From the NCBI RefSeq assembly GCF_021130785.1, contig NC_060215.1, positions 69,258,501 to 69,322,500 on the forward strand: 64,000 nucleotides of DNA. Reading direction: 5' to 3'. The stretch is from Homalodisca vitripennis (Eukaryota > Arthropoda > Insecta > Hemiptera > Cicadellidae). Of the stretch, positions 40,401-55,400 are shown one piece after another. The position numbers and the translations under genes are program-made. A model generated the notes under the pieces. The model searched no databases. It was not told the origin of the DNA and worked only from the letters and a program-made list of their open reading frames with translations. Each line of letters begins with the position of its first letter. The first letter of the stretch is position 1.

Positions 40401-43400
40401 ACATCTAAATATGAGGTCATATCATGAAATAGAGGTAAATAAATGGCCTCTTTACACAAAAGATATATTTTTAAAACTTTAGGCATACATTTTCTGCTGA
40501 TATATATTTTTTTTTCTTTCCTTCTGAGGGAACTGCTGATATATTGTGACCATATCTGTATAGAAAAAAAACCAATCAACCAATGAGCTGTATGAAATTG
40601 AAATTTCTTTTGCACATCGACTACAACCAGTTCCGGAAACTTCCAGACCACGAAAGGAATTCTACCTGCACAACCTAGATTGTTATAACTATATAACCCC
40701 AGTCTTAATTTATGACAATGGTGGCATACACATGGGGGTTTTACACCAAAAATCTGTCAAGCATCAGGCAAGAATCTTTATTGTTTAAAAACTAGGTGTT
40801 ACACCTAAGAAGACAAGTTCCCCGCAGATCTCGAAATATCACTGCTTACAAGTATTACAAAAAGAGGAAAACCCCAAGTAAAATATCCACAAATGCATAT
40901 TAAAATTAATAACAGAGAGACTGATAGCCCTCAGGAAATAGCTGAACATTTTAATACTTACTTTACTAATGTAGCCGAGCTGACGCTGAAAAAGAATAGA
41001 CAGGCCATAGGGAACCATGGCACAAATGCACCTGACCTTCTAACAGAAATAATCTGCCAAGAGTCCTTAATTCTTACACCAACAAACAATGACGAGGTCA
41101 GGGGTATTATAAACTCCCTTAAATCAAAACAGTCAAGTGGAATGGATGAATACTCATCTAAGCTTGTCAAATACTGCAGAAAAGAACTGACTCTACCTCT
41201 TGTAAGTATAATAAACAAATCATTCAGCCTAGGCCAGTTTCCCTCTGCACTAAAGTTATCAAAAGTATACCCGAAGCACAAAAAAGGATCTATAAATGAT
41301 GAAATGATGTGCAAAATTATCGTCCTCTCTCCCTGATCTCAACATTTTCAAAGATTATTGAAAAAGTTGTCCTCATCAGACTTATGACACACCTCAAGAA
41401 GCTAAATTTAATCAATGACTGCCAACATGGATTCTCAAAAGGAAAATCTACCATTTCTGCCACTATCAGCCTAATTGAAGACATTATTGACCAAATAGAC
41501 AAGGGATAATACATCTCCGCACTTCTTCTCGATTATAGTAAGGCATTTGACTGTTTGGGACATGACCTCATCTTAAGGAAACTAGCATTACTGGGAATTA
41601 CAGACACAGCAAACAAATGGTTTGCAAGTTACCTGTCAGGATGAACCCAAGTAGTTGAGGTACAGACAACCACACTTGGAATTACAAAAACACACCAGTC
41701 AAAACCACTTCCTATCCTCCGAGGAGTTCCACAAGGGTCTGTACTGGGTCCAGTCCTCTTTATTCTATTTATAAATGATTTCCCAACACATACCCAAGAT
41801 AATAATACATTTTGTGTAATGTACGCAGACGACACAAAACTCCTGATAAGGAATCACACTGCAGAAGGTGTTTGTGCAGCTGCTACAGCGTCTCTAAACA
41901 AGGCTCTGAATTATTGTAAAACAAATGACCTGGCTATAAACCCACAAAAACAATACAAATTAATTTCAGTAAGAAAAGAGACACTACTCCCAGCATCGCC
42001 AATGTAACAGTTGAAAACCATGTAAAATTTCTTGGAGTCATTCTGGACAGAAATCTAACCTGGACTGAGCAAGTGAACAATGTCTGCAAAAAATTAGCAT
42101 CTGGAATATATGTTATTCGACGCATTAAATGGATCAGCAACTTGGAATCAGCCAAAACAGCTTACTACTCGTTTGTAGAAACTCACATGAGCTATGGACT
42201 TGCGGTTTGGGGTGGCTCCTCAGTTGGAAACTTCAACGCACTATTTAATTTGAACTGAACACCCCCTAAGTGGTCCACTTCATTTCTTGTTTTTCACAGT
42301 TTTGTGACAACATTACCTATACATACATTAAATGATTTTCTGTTAAGCCTATACTTGTAAAAGTGATTGTAATGCTAAAATATAAGTATACCCATACAAA
42401 CATGTACAAAATACCATTACAACATTTTTTAAGACATGTTTACTGGAAGTTATTTGCTGTAATTACATTAGAAATTAGCAACTGTGTGATATGTCTTGAA
42501 GCAGTCCTCTAGTCATAGGCCAGCCTCACATTGGGGACACCAGTAGATTGTGTCCCTTCTTCTGCCATGTTTGTAGCAAACCACACATCTCCTTTGAGGC
42601 TTTGCTTTTTTCCCAGTTGGTGGAATCTTTTCAATAAAATGTCTTTCAGTTAGGCGCATTGGTGGAGGCTCAGTGGATGGTCTGCCTTGAACTGTTCTTG
42701 GTACCTCTTGTTGAAATCTTTCCAAAATTTCTTTTACTAGACCTAATCTAAATGTTAAGTGATCAATATTGTTGTGTTTTGACCTCCAAATGATGTATGA
42801 GTTCAGAATTGTAATGTTTAGCAAATGCTTGAAGACTTTCATGTACCATTTAGTACCTCTTTTCCTTTCCAGTAGATAGTTTCTCTAGCACTTGATCTCC
42901 AAGGTCCACACCCCCTATATTCTTATTATATTCTACTACAATACCAAACATAACCAAACAAATAGACAGCTAAACACAAACAATAACATCGTCATGCCAG
43001 CAGACAAAGTCGTTACACAGTCAATTGCGTAGTTAGAAACAGCTGACAGCAAGCGCCACCTTGATCGATGTTTTTCGTCTACTATAAACTACATGTTGAA
43101 CGGCTTTCGATACATAGGTATCGATACACCGATAGTTCATTTCATCTTCTTTCCAACGATGTATAACTCAAATGTATTACACCGAAAATAACCGAAATAT
43201 ATTCATTATAAGATCTGACTGCGCGATGCGTACAGCGAGTTCAGCGGTAAACACTAGACGTACGGCGTACGTCGCGGTGCGTCGAAGGGTTAATAGAGTT
43301 CTTACCCTACAGAAAAAAGCCATCCGAGTTTTGGCTGACTTAGAACCAAGGCAGAGCTGCAGACATGCCTTCCAGACACTCCAGATAATGACTTACTGCG

Positions 43401-46400
43401 CTATACATCCAAGAAGTTATCATGTATGCACACCAGAAGAATCTCAAAACTGGAAGGGACCTTCATCACTACAACACACGTTATGCAACAAGCTACACTC
43501 TACCCATACACCGCACAGCACTTTTCGAGGAGAAACCAACCTACATTGGGCGAAAACTATGGAACCATCTACCACAACCATTAAGAGAGCTTCAGCGTAA
43601 CACTTTTAAAAAAGCACTCCATGACTTACTTGTTGGACAGCCTTTTTATACCATTGACGAATTCTCGAACCAAGACTGGAGGCCTCAACTGGAACTCAAC
43701 AATCGCCCTCAAATGTGATGTATCATTGGACTCAAAAATTATTTTTCCAAAACAAGTTTGTCTAATTTCTGACTCTATTACTGTTCTTGATGAATACGCT
43801 AATAAAGAAGTTTGTCTATTGTCTAATAAGATCCGTTTCTCAGTAAAAATTTCAAGCAGCAAGTGAACAGTGCAATGTGTATTGTGCACCGACTCCCAGC
43901 ATACCTTGCATACGAAATGACGCCATTTGCAGTGAAATCATTGTAGTGCAATCTCAGCACATTAAATATTTTCAGAGACAAAACTATGTGGCTATTTAAG
44001 GTCTTACTTAGGTGGTAATATCCTATAACAGCATCACTTTTTTTCCATGTATCATGTTTATGATACTCGTAATTAAATTTTAAAGTATCTTGATGGTTAA
44101 AGATGTACATACCAATATCAAATTATAAAGTATAAATTAATTACAGTTTGTTTTTATACATGCACAAAAAGTGGTCTGCAGTGATCTCTTCAACCTGCCT
44201 TGGTCATGATTTTTTTTTACATTATCAAGATTTCCTTAGTTCTGTTACAGTTCCCCCACAAAGTCAAACCATATCTATAAACAGACTGGAAATAAGTAAA
44301 ATAAGTTGTTCTGGCATAGTTTTTTATTACTATATGATTCAAAAGTCTAATTAGATATATAACTCGGGACAATCTATAACTTAAATAATCTATATGTGGA
44401 CTTCACGATAACTGACTGACTGCCTATAAGAGTTCCCAAACATTTGTTTAGTAAGAATCCATTCAAACTGAACCAAGTGGCTCATCCCCCAATTTGTTAT
44501 CAAGTTCACAGAGACTCAACCATTAAAAAAGGTTGGGTCATCTGTATAAAAAATGGTTTTACATTTGACTGCCAATGATAAATCATTTTTATACGTTATA
44601 AATAGCAGAGGACCCAGGACTGAGCATTGTGAAACACGCCATTTCACAATAACCTCATCCGACCATCTGCCACTCACATATAAAATTTGTCTTTCGGATT
44701 TTCAAGGTACGATTTAAAAAAATGTAGGCATGAGCCCTGGAAACTGTAGCATTTTTATTTTGTAATGAGACTTTTGTTGTTAACACAGTCAGAGGCTTTG
44801 CTCAGGCCACACAGCGTAGTCTGAGCATATGTATTTTCAAAAGTTTGATAAATTTGCTTGACTAAGTAATCTAGTGCACAAACAGTTGATCTTTCTTTTT
44901 TAAAGCCATACTGAGTTGGATTCAAAAGATTATTTGATTCCAAAAATGTGGTAAATTTGTTCATATACTATTGATTCTATCAGTTATCGTAACAAGGAAA
45001 TTATTGAATTAGGTCGGTAACTCTATGGTTTTTAGGTCATTTTTGTAGATCGAGAAACTAAGAATATCTGAAAAAATGCCTTTATTTAGTAGACTATTAT
45101 TACATTTTGGAAGAGGATCAGCCAGAGTTGGAGCTGTACATTTCAATAGATTGTTTGAGATGTTGTAAACACCAATACTTTTGGATCTTTTCAGACTTTT
45201 CATAACAGACAGGACATCTTTGGTGTAATAATCTTCCAATTAAACCTTACAGTGTTGTTATTTCTCTCATCAAGAGGTTCACAACTATTTAGAGTTATTT
45301 GTTTTTTGTTTTATATAACTTACAGAATTAATGAAATATTTATTAGGAAAATCAGAGTCCATATCTGACTTAACGTTTTCTGTATATTCTGTATTATTTC
45401 TTATAACATTCCAAGCTGCTTTGCATTTATCAGTACTTTGTACAATATAATAAATGTTATTTAGTAATTATGCTTCTTTTATTGACTTTTTATAATTGAA
45501 TTTTAATTTATTATATTTACTTTTAAGTGCTTTGTTATTGCTATTATTATTGTTAGTTGTACCCTTCAGCAATTTATCAAAGGAACAATAGTTCATCTTT
45601 CATTTTTGCCATTTCCTTAGTGTACTACTTTTGAGTGAGCTTCTTATTTTATAGTATTGTTAATTAAAATATTAAATACAAAATTGAACATTATTTCTGG
45701 ATTGCTGTTATCAAACATGGATAACACATTTTGCCAATCATAAGCAGAGAGACTTAAATATAAATCATATAGCTTATTCCGGGATATATGAAATTTAGGC
45801 AGGTCTGGCATTGAAGGCATACCATGTACAATATGTGACCTGTCAATTAAACTCACATTAACCAATACACCATCATGATCAAAGTAAGGGAAGTAAAATA
45901 TTTTTACTAAAGAAATTTAAGCAGTTTTTGTATGTATGTATAAAACATGATGAAGGCATCATGCTTCTTGTAGAGTATTCATTTAAGTAAAATCATATTG
46001 TTTCAAAAGATTACATAACTCCACAACAGGTTTATACGAGACATGTTTTTTAAGTAAGGTCCGTTTGAACATAAGTACACAACATAAGGTTATTTCAGAA
46101 AAGTAAATTTATTTTCAGATAGTGCATACTTCACTCTATTTTTCTACATAGTTACTAAGTTTGTTCAAACACCTATCATACCTCTCAACCAATTTTAAAA
46201 TACCCTCTTCATAAAAACTTGCTGCCTGCTCCGATAACCAAGATTTCACTGCCGTTTACATGTTGTCATTGTTGTAATGGTTGCCATTTAGGTGTTCTTT
46301 GAGGTGGAGGAACAGATGGTAATCGCTCGGCGCAAGATCACAAGAACTGTAGGTGGGTGGTCAAAAACTTCACAGCCAAAACTCTCCAATAACTCACGGG

Positions 46401-49400
46401 TCTAACGTGCCATGTGAGGTCATGGAGAAGGACAATTCCCTTTGTCAGCATGATGCGTCTTTTGTTTTGAATTGCTCTGAGAGCTTTCTCAGGGTTTGGC
46501 AGTATGCTTCTGCATTGATAGTGGTTTCTCATTGCATGATGTCGAGTAATAAAACACCATGCCTATCCCAAAACACCTATGCCATGATTTTGCATTGGGA
46601 CAGGGTTTTTTTAACCTTCACCTTTACAGGCAAGTGTGTGTGTCTCCATTCCATGATCTGTTGCTTCGATTCTGGTGTGATATGCGAAACCCATGTTTCA
46701 TCTCCAGTTACAATTTGATTCAAAAAGCCGTCACCTTCTTTGTGATAACGAGTCAAGAACTTCATTGCACACTCATCTTTGGTTTGTGATCCTCTGTTAG
46801 GAGTTTCAGGACCCAACAGGAGCACGGTTTCCTAAACTTTAGGTGTTCAGAAACAACGTTGTAAAGCACTGATTTCGACACATCAGGAAATTTGTTTAAG
46901 GGACCTACCTGTTATTGTGAAGCGCCAGTTACCGTCACCTTTACTATTTCCTTACAGTATAGTAGTATAGTACACAAATGATTATTGCTACATTTATTGA
47001 TCACCACAGGTGCAGGACTCATTTTATAGTGTTCTTAGTCTTTAACATCATACTAGAGATCGTGAATGGTTGTAATCTGAATTCTCCCACTTATCGGTTT
47101 TCTCTCCCTGAAGGATAAGCTGTACAACTAGTTCAGTGAAGAGTATCATGTAATCTCCACACTCATATTGGTTGGTCTGTTGAGTGGCTTTCTAACATTA
47201 CATTTGCTTTCATGTGTACTTACTAGCTTGCTTTGCAACACTTCAGTGAGTTTTCCAGGACCATTGATAAACTGTTTAGACTGGTTACCCAGTTTTGTTT
47301 GGTTGCAAGATAGATGAAAGATTGTCTGATAATGGATATAATGAATTACCTCATACACTGTTGTTAACAGCTAACTAGACCTTTCTTATTTCTAAAGAAT
47401 TGCAAGAAACCGAAAATAACAAAGATTCTCAAAATTTTTTATTATATATATATTTTTTTTAAGATAAAGTGTTTAAAAGTACAATTTCTTAAAATGGAGC
47501 ACCAAAAAAACTGCACAATTTCACACAAAATGTTCAAACAAAACCACTTTTAAACCACTTAAAAACAAGTTTGAGGAGCTGAAAAATAATAAGTCTCTAC
47601 ATCCCACTCCTGGCTAAACGTTCTGGTTAGTGTATGATTAAATTTCAAAGTCTGGTATATCAACTTTTTGATCCAAGAGTAGTTTGAACTATGCAGTTCA
47701 TGATTTGATGTGATTAACTAAATGCTACGATTCTATTAAAACCTCAGTATACCTTGCAGTTGTTTAATACAATTCCACTGAATTATCTAGCTATCAAACG
47801 GTATTGAATAACACAACCTACTCTCAATGTACTTAACTGAGAGGCTTAGTTCTAATTACTAATAGAAGACAAAATATTTAGAGAATTGCCTAATTTATTC
47901 CCAATTAGTTAGTTTAGGGGTACTACACTCACATGGAGACCTGCTAACCTTCATGCAAAAGCATTCAGTGAACAAAGATTTATTATGTGAGTAGCTGTCT
48001 CCACTTGGGTTTCAGGCATTTCCTCTACCCAACTGTGCTAAATCTGTTTAAAGCAGACAATTCCTCCTGGGAAGATCTATACCATCTATCAGTGTTGTTG
48101 TATGTGGTACGAAGATGTTATTTGTCCTTTAAAACCTCCAAAGTATTCAACTCTTATCATCATATAAGGAACACAATATTCAGTTGTCAAAAACACCCAA
48201 GGGAAAAAAGTTGAAGTACGGAGAATATTCGTGTTAGTTTATTAGCTGTATGCTGCACCATGGTTGCTTTGGGTCTAATGACAACAATACTTTGGACATA
48301 GCTTGTAAGTGTCAGAGAGCAAAAGTACTACAGGTATCTGTTATGGCAAAGAGGAATGTCGTCGTTAAGCCTGTAATTAACAAATCTGTGTTGAGATAAA
48401 AAAAATAGGTTATATCCATTTTTGTGACAGATTCAAATCAACAGAACGTCTGTTATCAATAGGATACTATAACACAATCAGTTATGTTCCAATAATATAA
48501 AATATATTTAATTGTGTTATTCCGAAAATGAATCGATGTTTGATGTTTTTGTGTGCAGTGTTTCTGGTTTCTATACTTCTAAATAGGACCTAAAACCTAT
48601 TCCATCTCCATATTACAGCCTCCTTCATTGTTTCCTTAAGAGCCGCAAGTCAGCACTGGGAAATATAAAATATAAACACAGATCAACCTGTATATGGTTT
48701 TAAAGGTGTGTATGAGAAAAACAGAGATAAATTGAGATATAATTTGATTAAAATTATAGAAATTTCAGGATTTTTATTGTTTAGTATTAAATTAGACCTA
48801 TCTATTTGTGTCTACGATTTACCTACAATAATATTTAATGATGAGAGCTAAAAATAATTTATCACAAGTGGGGTGTTAATTTATCACACACGCACGTACG
48901 TTTAATCAGGTTGACAGTTGAAAAATAATAAGTTTCCTCTTATGTTCGGACAATTTTCTGTACATAGTGTTCTAGTACGTGAACGTTGATATTTTGATCA
49001 CTTATCCAGTATTCTATGACAAATGTTGGTAATTGAGGGATACGTGGTGTACAAATGTACACAAATTTGTAATACATTGAAAATCCTGATCCATTACAGG
49101 CTTCTTCTCATATAACATCTATTCCTACTACCCTCTCTATACTGATGTCAGTTTTTAGCCAAGGATATGTCTATATACTATATATTTTTAGAATAGTACA
49201 GTCATTTGCACTCAGTTGTATTCTATTTTGATATTTCCTTATACAATGCTATAATTCATAGATATACTTTAAAATTCATAGTTATAACTGTAGATTCTTT
49301 TACTTAATGTTTTAAAAATATATCCTCTTAAAACTATAAACTTGGTGATTTCCAATTTTCCTCATTTCAATGGTAAATCTTAAAAATTATTTTATCCCAT

Positions 49401-52400
49401 TCAATGTTGATTCCTTATACAACAAAAACAGACCAATTAATACATAAGTAGTCAAAGTCAAAATTTCTTTATTCAAAATTTGTACATATACAGTTACATA
49501 CACATACAAACATTGAATGGTGTCAGCTATAACATACATAACATAACATACATTTACATAATAAATGGACATCATTAAATTACCTTATTTTAACAGTGTA
49601 TTTCACAACCACCTATCAGTTTATCAAAAACTCATCAAAAGAATACAAAGATTTACTTATAAGATATTGTTTTACTGTTTTTTTAAAAAGTAAAAAAACT
49701 ATAAATTTTTAAAATATGTTCTGGTAAGCTATTATAAAACTTAATACCTGCTACTTTACCTGGTTTTTTTAGGTAATTTTTAGATTTATATGTGGTGCTG
49801 CAAGCTGATTACGATTCCTAGTTAAATAATTGTGCGAAGCCCCCAATTTTGGTAATGTGTCATTTACTTTTTTTACTACAAGTACCGTTTCCAATATGTA
49901 AAGTCTGTAAATTGTTAGAATGCCTAGATTCGAATAAATGTCTTGATTTTTGATGGTGTAGTTTAAGCATAATCCTTATGGCTTTTTTCTGTAATATCAA
50001 ATTGCAAGTTTTTATCACTTGTTGCTCCATAAAGCACAACGCCAAAGGAAATGTGGGACTGTATATGAGAATAATAAACCATTTTCAAGGTATCAAGTTC
50101 ACAGTATTTTGAGAGAGTATATAAAACAAATAACCCCGAGGATATTTTCTTTTCAATGTGCTGTATATGATTATCCCATGTTAAGTTCTTATCCACAATT
50201 AATCCTAGGAACTTAGTCTGGTTTACCTGTTTTATTTGTGTGCCAAGCACTTCAATTGAAGGTACTACATCATTTCTGTTTTGCCTAGTACTGAAAGAAA
50301 TAAAATTTGTTTTATCAGGATTTAACAATAGATTTTTACTACTAAAATAATTAAGTATTGATATTAAGTTAAGATTGGATACATTTTGAATTTCGTTAAA
50401 AGATTTATGAGAAACAAGTAGATTGGAATCATCAGCACACAGAAACATCCTACTGTTAATGCTAGATACAGATTTTGGCAGACCGTTAATATAGCACAGG
50501 AATAGTATTGGCCCCAAAATAGAACCTTGAGGCACTCCATATTTAATAGTTTTAATTTGTGATTTTACAAAGCTAATTTGGCTGTCCTTATCAATATAAG
50601 ATAGTTCAACATACTGGTTTCGATCTTTTAGGTATGAGATAAACCAATCTAAAACGATTCCTGATATACCTAAGCTGTTTAAAACTCTGATAAGGCTGCT
50701 ATGGCAGACACTATCGAATGCTTTACTGAGATCCGTGAAGATACCAACAGCATGGTCTCCTCTATCGATAGCATCTAATGTTGATTCAACAAACAATGCC
50801 AGCAGTAATAACAGACCAACCAGATCGGAATCCGTGCTGCTCATCATCAAATTTATTATTGTTCTCAAGAAATTCAACAAGCCTTATATACATGACTCTT
50901 TCATATATTTTAGAGAATGTTGGTATTATAGACAATGGGCGGTAATTACTTGGGTCAGTTGTGTTACCTTTCTTAACACTTTGAGTGCTGGCCCTAAATA
51001 ACATGCAACTCTGTAGAATGCTGGGCGTTTTTGGTGGTTTTTACAAATTTATTAAAAAAAAAGTATTTAAGATATAAGAAAAATATTTACATGCCTTAAT
51101 TCAGCTTACTTTCGTCTTTATTTTAACGTAGGATTGTTAGTGTTTTTTTCAAAAACTACACATAAAATCTTTTTTTGAAAAACATATATTTTTGAAAAAA
51201 AAAATTATTTTTTGAGACAGTTTTTTTATCTAAAAAACTAAACTAAACATATATACAATTATTTACAATGACCCATTTACAAATATAAACTGTCCTTTGA
51301 ATAATACAAATCATGTTTTTATGTTTTGTAGTTTTTTGACAAAAAAACTATGCCGACATGTTGATGCGTCGGCATCACTTTCGCCGTCAGTACTGTTTTC
51401 AGCATCTGTAACATAATAATATACCGTGTAAAATATGAGTATGTTTTCATTTTATTCATATAAATAGAATATTAGTTGAATAAAGTTAATTTATTTTAAC
51501 AAATTATAGTTTGATTCACGAAAACAATAACATAACCAAACTTTTAGACTGATGTTTATATAGACTTATTCTTACCTGAAATATGTATCTCATCTTCTTC
51601 CATGAAATCAGGATCGATGTCAGAATCGTCAAAAATACTATCAACACCAATAAAACTATCTTCATCTAATACATCACTGATCGCAACCGTCGTTCAAGCT
51701 GCGATAAGCCATGATTGCGACATCGACTGCCGGCTGCAACGAACGTCACGTCAGCGGCACGTAAACAATGCGACCGAAGTCGCTTTGTCATTAAGCTCAT
51801 TCAATACATCTGACGCTTTTTAGCGGTTAATTGTGTTACTAAAAACCCAAATAACATTGTAGATTAGGCAAAACCCGTTTAAATACGGACAATGTAATAT
51901 AATACCAATTGAAATGACAACCACGTAAAACTACGGGATTAGCATTCTTCGGAAGTTTCGCTGTTCTGTAAAATTACGGGATTAGCACTCTAAGTGTTAA
52001 ATATTGTTTTAATTTTAGAAATTTTTAATCTGTTAAGGAAAATGCCACTCACAAAAGAAGAGTTAATTACATGAGCCAAAGGCTTAATCAAAAGATGCTT
52101 AACATTCTTAATAATGGGCATAGGAACTTCGTCATAACCAGCAGAATATTTATTTTTAAACGATGATGTAATTTTGTCCAGTTCAATTTCGTCAACTGGT
52201 GTTATATGGAAACGCTTATCAGATAAATTTTGAATGACAAAAGGTAAATTGTTAGGATTTGCATCCTTTTGCAAGTTTGGAATGACACAATTATCTACCA
52301 TACCTATATAATAATTGTTGAAAATTTCAGATACTTTGTAAGGATCAGAGGTATTCTTACCATCTGTGATCAATCTAATTTTACTCAAAAGTTCCTCATT

Positions 52401-55400
52401 AGGTTTTATCTCATTATTTATTACTTTCCATGTAGACTTACAAATATTATCTGAGTTCTTAATTTTGTTGTTGATGAAATCTTTTTTTAAATTTTGAGCC
52501 TTTGTTCGATACATTTTTTTTTTGTAATTTAATATTTGCTTTGTTGCTCTGTGTTTTGTTACTCGAATATTCTGACTTAAGTGAATTAACTCCTCTTTAT
52601 CCTTCCTAAGTTCATTATTTATCCAGTCATTTTTATTTCTATAAACCCTAGTTCTTAATAATGGGAAGAATACATTAAAATGATAAATAAATATATTGTA
52701 GAATAAGTCATATTTTTGATCAACTGGTGCAAGATATAAGCTCAACCATGATTCTGCCTCTAATTTCTTTTGGAATAAGATTGTATTTTGTTTTGTAAAT
52801 TTTCTTTTTAATTGTGTAAAACACTGCTTTTGCTTGACAGTTTTAAAGCAACTTCCACCAGTTGAGCATCATGATCTGATAGCTCTGTTATCACACCAGA
52901 CACCGCTACTTGTGACCTATTAATATTTGTAAAAACATTATCAATTGAGCTTTGGCTTTCTAATGTAACTCTTGTTAGGAAATGAACTAAATATTGAAAA
53001 CTGAGTTAAAATATTTTTTTAACATATCACAAGCCCTAGAATTCTTTAACATGTCAATATTAATATCCCCTGCAAATATAACATTGATATAGTTTTTACA
53101 CAAGATACCCAGCGCAATATCAAGTTTTCCTAAGAGCACTTGGTCATAAGTGGCTCCAGGTGTTCTATAAAGACCAACTACAATAATTGAATATTTCCCA
53201 ATTTTACCTGCAACTGAGCAGCATTCAAATTCCTTTTCAGTTACAAGTTCTTTAATTTGATGGATATCTACTTTTTTAAATTGGTGGGACACTGAATCTT
53301 TACAAAGAATCATAACTCCTCCACCTCGGTAAACTTTGCGACAGTAAAATGATTTGATTGTATAGTTGTTAATGGTAGAGTTAATAATTTCTAAGTTGTG
53401 TAATTTGTGTTCCGAAAGGATGACAATGTCAGAATCAATTTCACCCAGGATAATTTCAAGTGTCAATTTACGTGATTTTAAGTGCTGGATGTTTTGATGA
53501 AATATAGTAAAGAGATCGGTATTTCAATTTTTTTTGCTGTGTTAATAATGAGTTTGGAGGAGCTAACTCATTATCAATTAAGCACATTTAGGTGCTTAAT
53601 TGATCTAGAGTTTGTTATCTCGGGGTAGTCAGTATTATTTGAGAGGAGTTTAAAGGTAAGGTGTTTAAAGAACAAGTGATCACAGGTGGTTGTGAAGTTA
53701 TTTGATGATCATCTGTTTGTGAGGTTGAAGGTCCAATCACAGGGAAAGTTAGAAAAAAAGGACATGGTAGGAGAGGTGTGCTGTATGATTGAGGAGTTAT
53801 TTTCAGATTAGGTTGTTGGGGAGTTACTGGAGATCCAGATGTAGGTAAAGTGGTATCTGCTACAGTCTGTTCTTCCTCACAAGGTGCTGTAATCACTTGT
53901 TCCACAGATTCACTTTGGCTGGTGAGTAGTTCTCCAAGTTTCTCCAGGAAAACAGGGTGAGAAAGGCCCCTTCTCAGCTCTCTTGTAGACTCCTGATTGT
54001 ACGAAATGATGTATACCACTGCCTTGGTTTGTTGTTGGAACTCCATGATCCTTTTGGTGAAATGTTCAGGTTGTACCAGGTCTCTCACACAACAACCCAT
54101 CGGAGAACATACTAATGTCTTAAGGCCCTTCTTCTTAAAGTCCTCAATGAGTTGGTAAAAGGCACTGTCATAATCTTCTATTGAAGGTTTCCCGCAGTAA
54201 TTCGCTTTTGTTACAAGACTGTAGACAGAGACTTCATCTAACCGTCTCTGACACGTCAGCTTTTCATCCACATAGTCAGAATAGCGTGGCCTTCCAAACT
54301 TGCGTCTGAAGATTACAGCGAGACCACCTGACATGTGTCTCGGATGGTCAAAGTCCTTGGAAATTGTATGGCTGAAATCGACTGCTAGGTCCATTCTCAT
54401 TTGGTCTATGACATCTTCCATATCAGCATTCACCACGTTGATAGCACTTTTGTGTGTGCTTCTGTCAAACTTTGGAGGTTTTTCTTGCGGTCTCTGAAGC
54501 AGATTTTGGCTTGATCGATGATGGATCTCTGCAACAGGTTCATTGAAATAATCCAATGCCCCTGGGTCTGCAGTCAACCGCTTCTCTGTAGGCTCAAGAT
54601 CTTCAGGCGAAAGCATCAATGATCTTGCAATTATTTTAGCGACTTTGGATTTGTCCTTTTTATTCAGATGGAGACCATGTCCTGTATAGTAATGTCGGGG
54701 CAACTCGTGAAGAGGGAGTAGTTGTATTTTAGTTTTTGAGATTGATACTATATTTTGTAGTTCTGTGTTTATCCTGGTGATTTTAGCATCTAGCTCTGGA
54801 TGGTCATGTGTCATAGTCAGTGTTGCTAATATGAGATTGGTGTTTGTTGTTTTGTTAATTAGCTGCTTTACTTCAGAGATGAGGTGTTTGATGCCAGTAC
54901 TTTCAACATTATTTGTGCCAGCTATCACTAAAATGTGGTCTTTTTTAGTCAGTTCAGCTGTAAGTTTGTCAACTTCCTCGGTTACACATCTGAATCTAGC
55001 TCCAGAGCGTACAAAAGCTGATACATTAGTTTTAGGGATCCTCTGCTGTACCATTGTGCTTAGGTCCCTCCCATGGCTGTCAGCCAAAATCACCAACTTG
55101 GAAGTAAAATTTTGGTCTTTGGTTAGTTGTACATCTCTCTTCATCCAAAGTATAAGCCGCATCCTCATGAGTTTCAATGCTTTTACTGTATGTTTGTTGA
55201 AAGAATAGAATATGTATTGTCACACACAGTTACTGAACTGGTAGTTCTGGGCTTGGAAGCAGTGTTTTAGGCCTAATCCAAACATTTTCAGTGCCACCAT
55301 TAGGCTTACTTACTAATGAGGGGAAGCAAGTTAGGCATTTACCAGTGGTTGTTTTCGTTTTGGTTAATGAGACTTCTTCTAACAAATGTTTTTTATCTTC

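Larger units (their letters stand above)
40893..43718 (+). pseudogene. LINE D reverse transcriptase, broken
   Basis: In order: [16 protein letters not shown] and [15 protein letters not shown] (40893-41336, fingers), [18 protein letters not shown] (41309-41509), [17 protein letters not shown] (about 41522), [17 protein letters not shown] and MYADDTKLL (about 41720-41850, catalytic core), then [20 protein letters not shown] (to 42250). After the inserted element it resumes with [16 protein letters not shown] at 43294 and ends near RPQM* at 43718. A stop follows IDQIDKG at 41507, one more interrupts YLSG at 41641, and shifts occur near 41310 and 43400. Confidence 0.88.
40820..43720 (+). mobile_element. 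LINE D: 5'-truncated non-LTR retrotransposon in the sense orientation
   Basis: This is a reverse transcriptase domain on the plus strand, from the fingers to the C-terminus, split by a piggyBac-like insertion at 42249-43289. It is the only large LINE in the window that lies in the same direction as PKNOX. The endonuclease and ORF1 are missing, so the copy is 5' truncated. Frames are interrupted in several places. Confidence 0.85.

Noticed and set aside
54300..55208. Plus-strand frames of 65 and 147 residues in LINE B
   Set aside because: Antisense shadows of the SGNH/macrodomain ORF.
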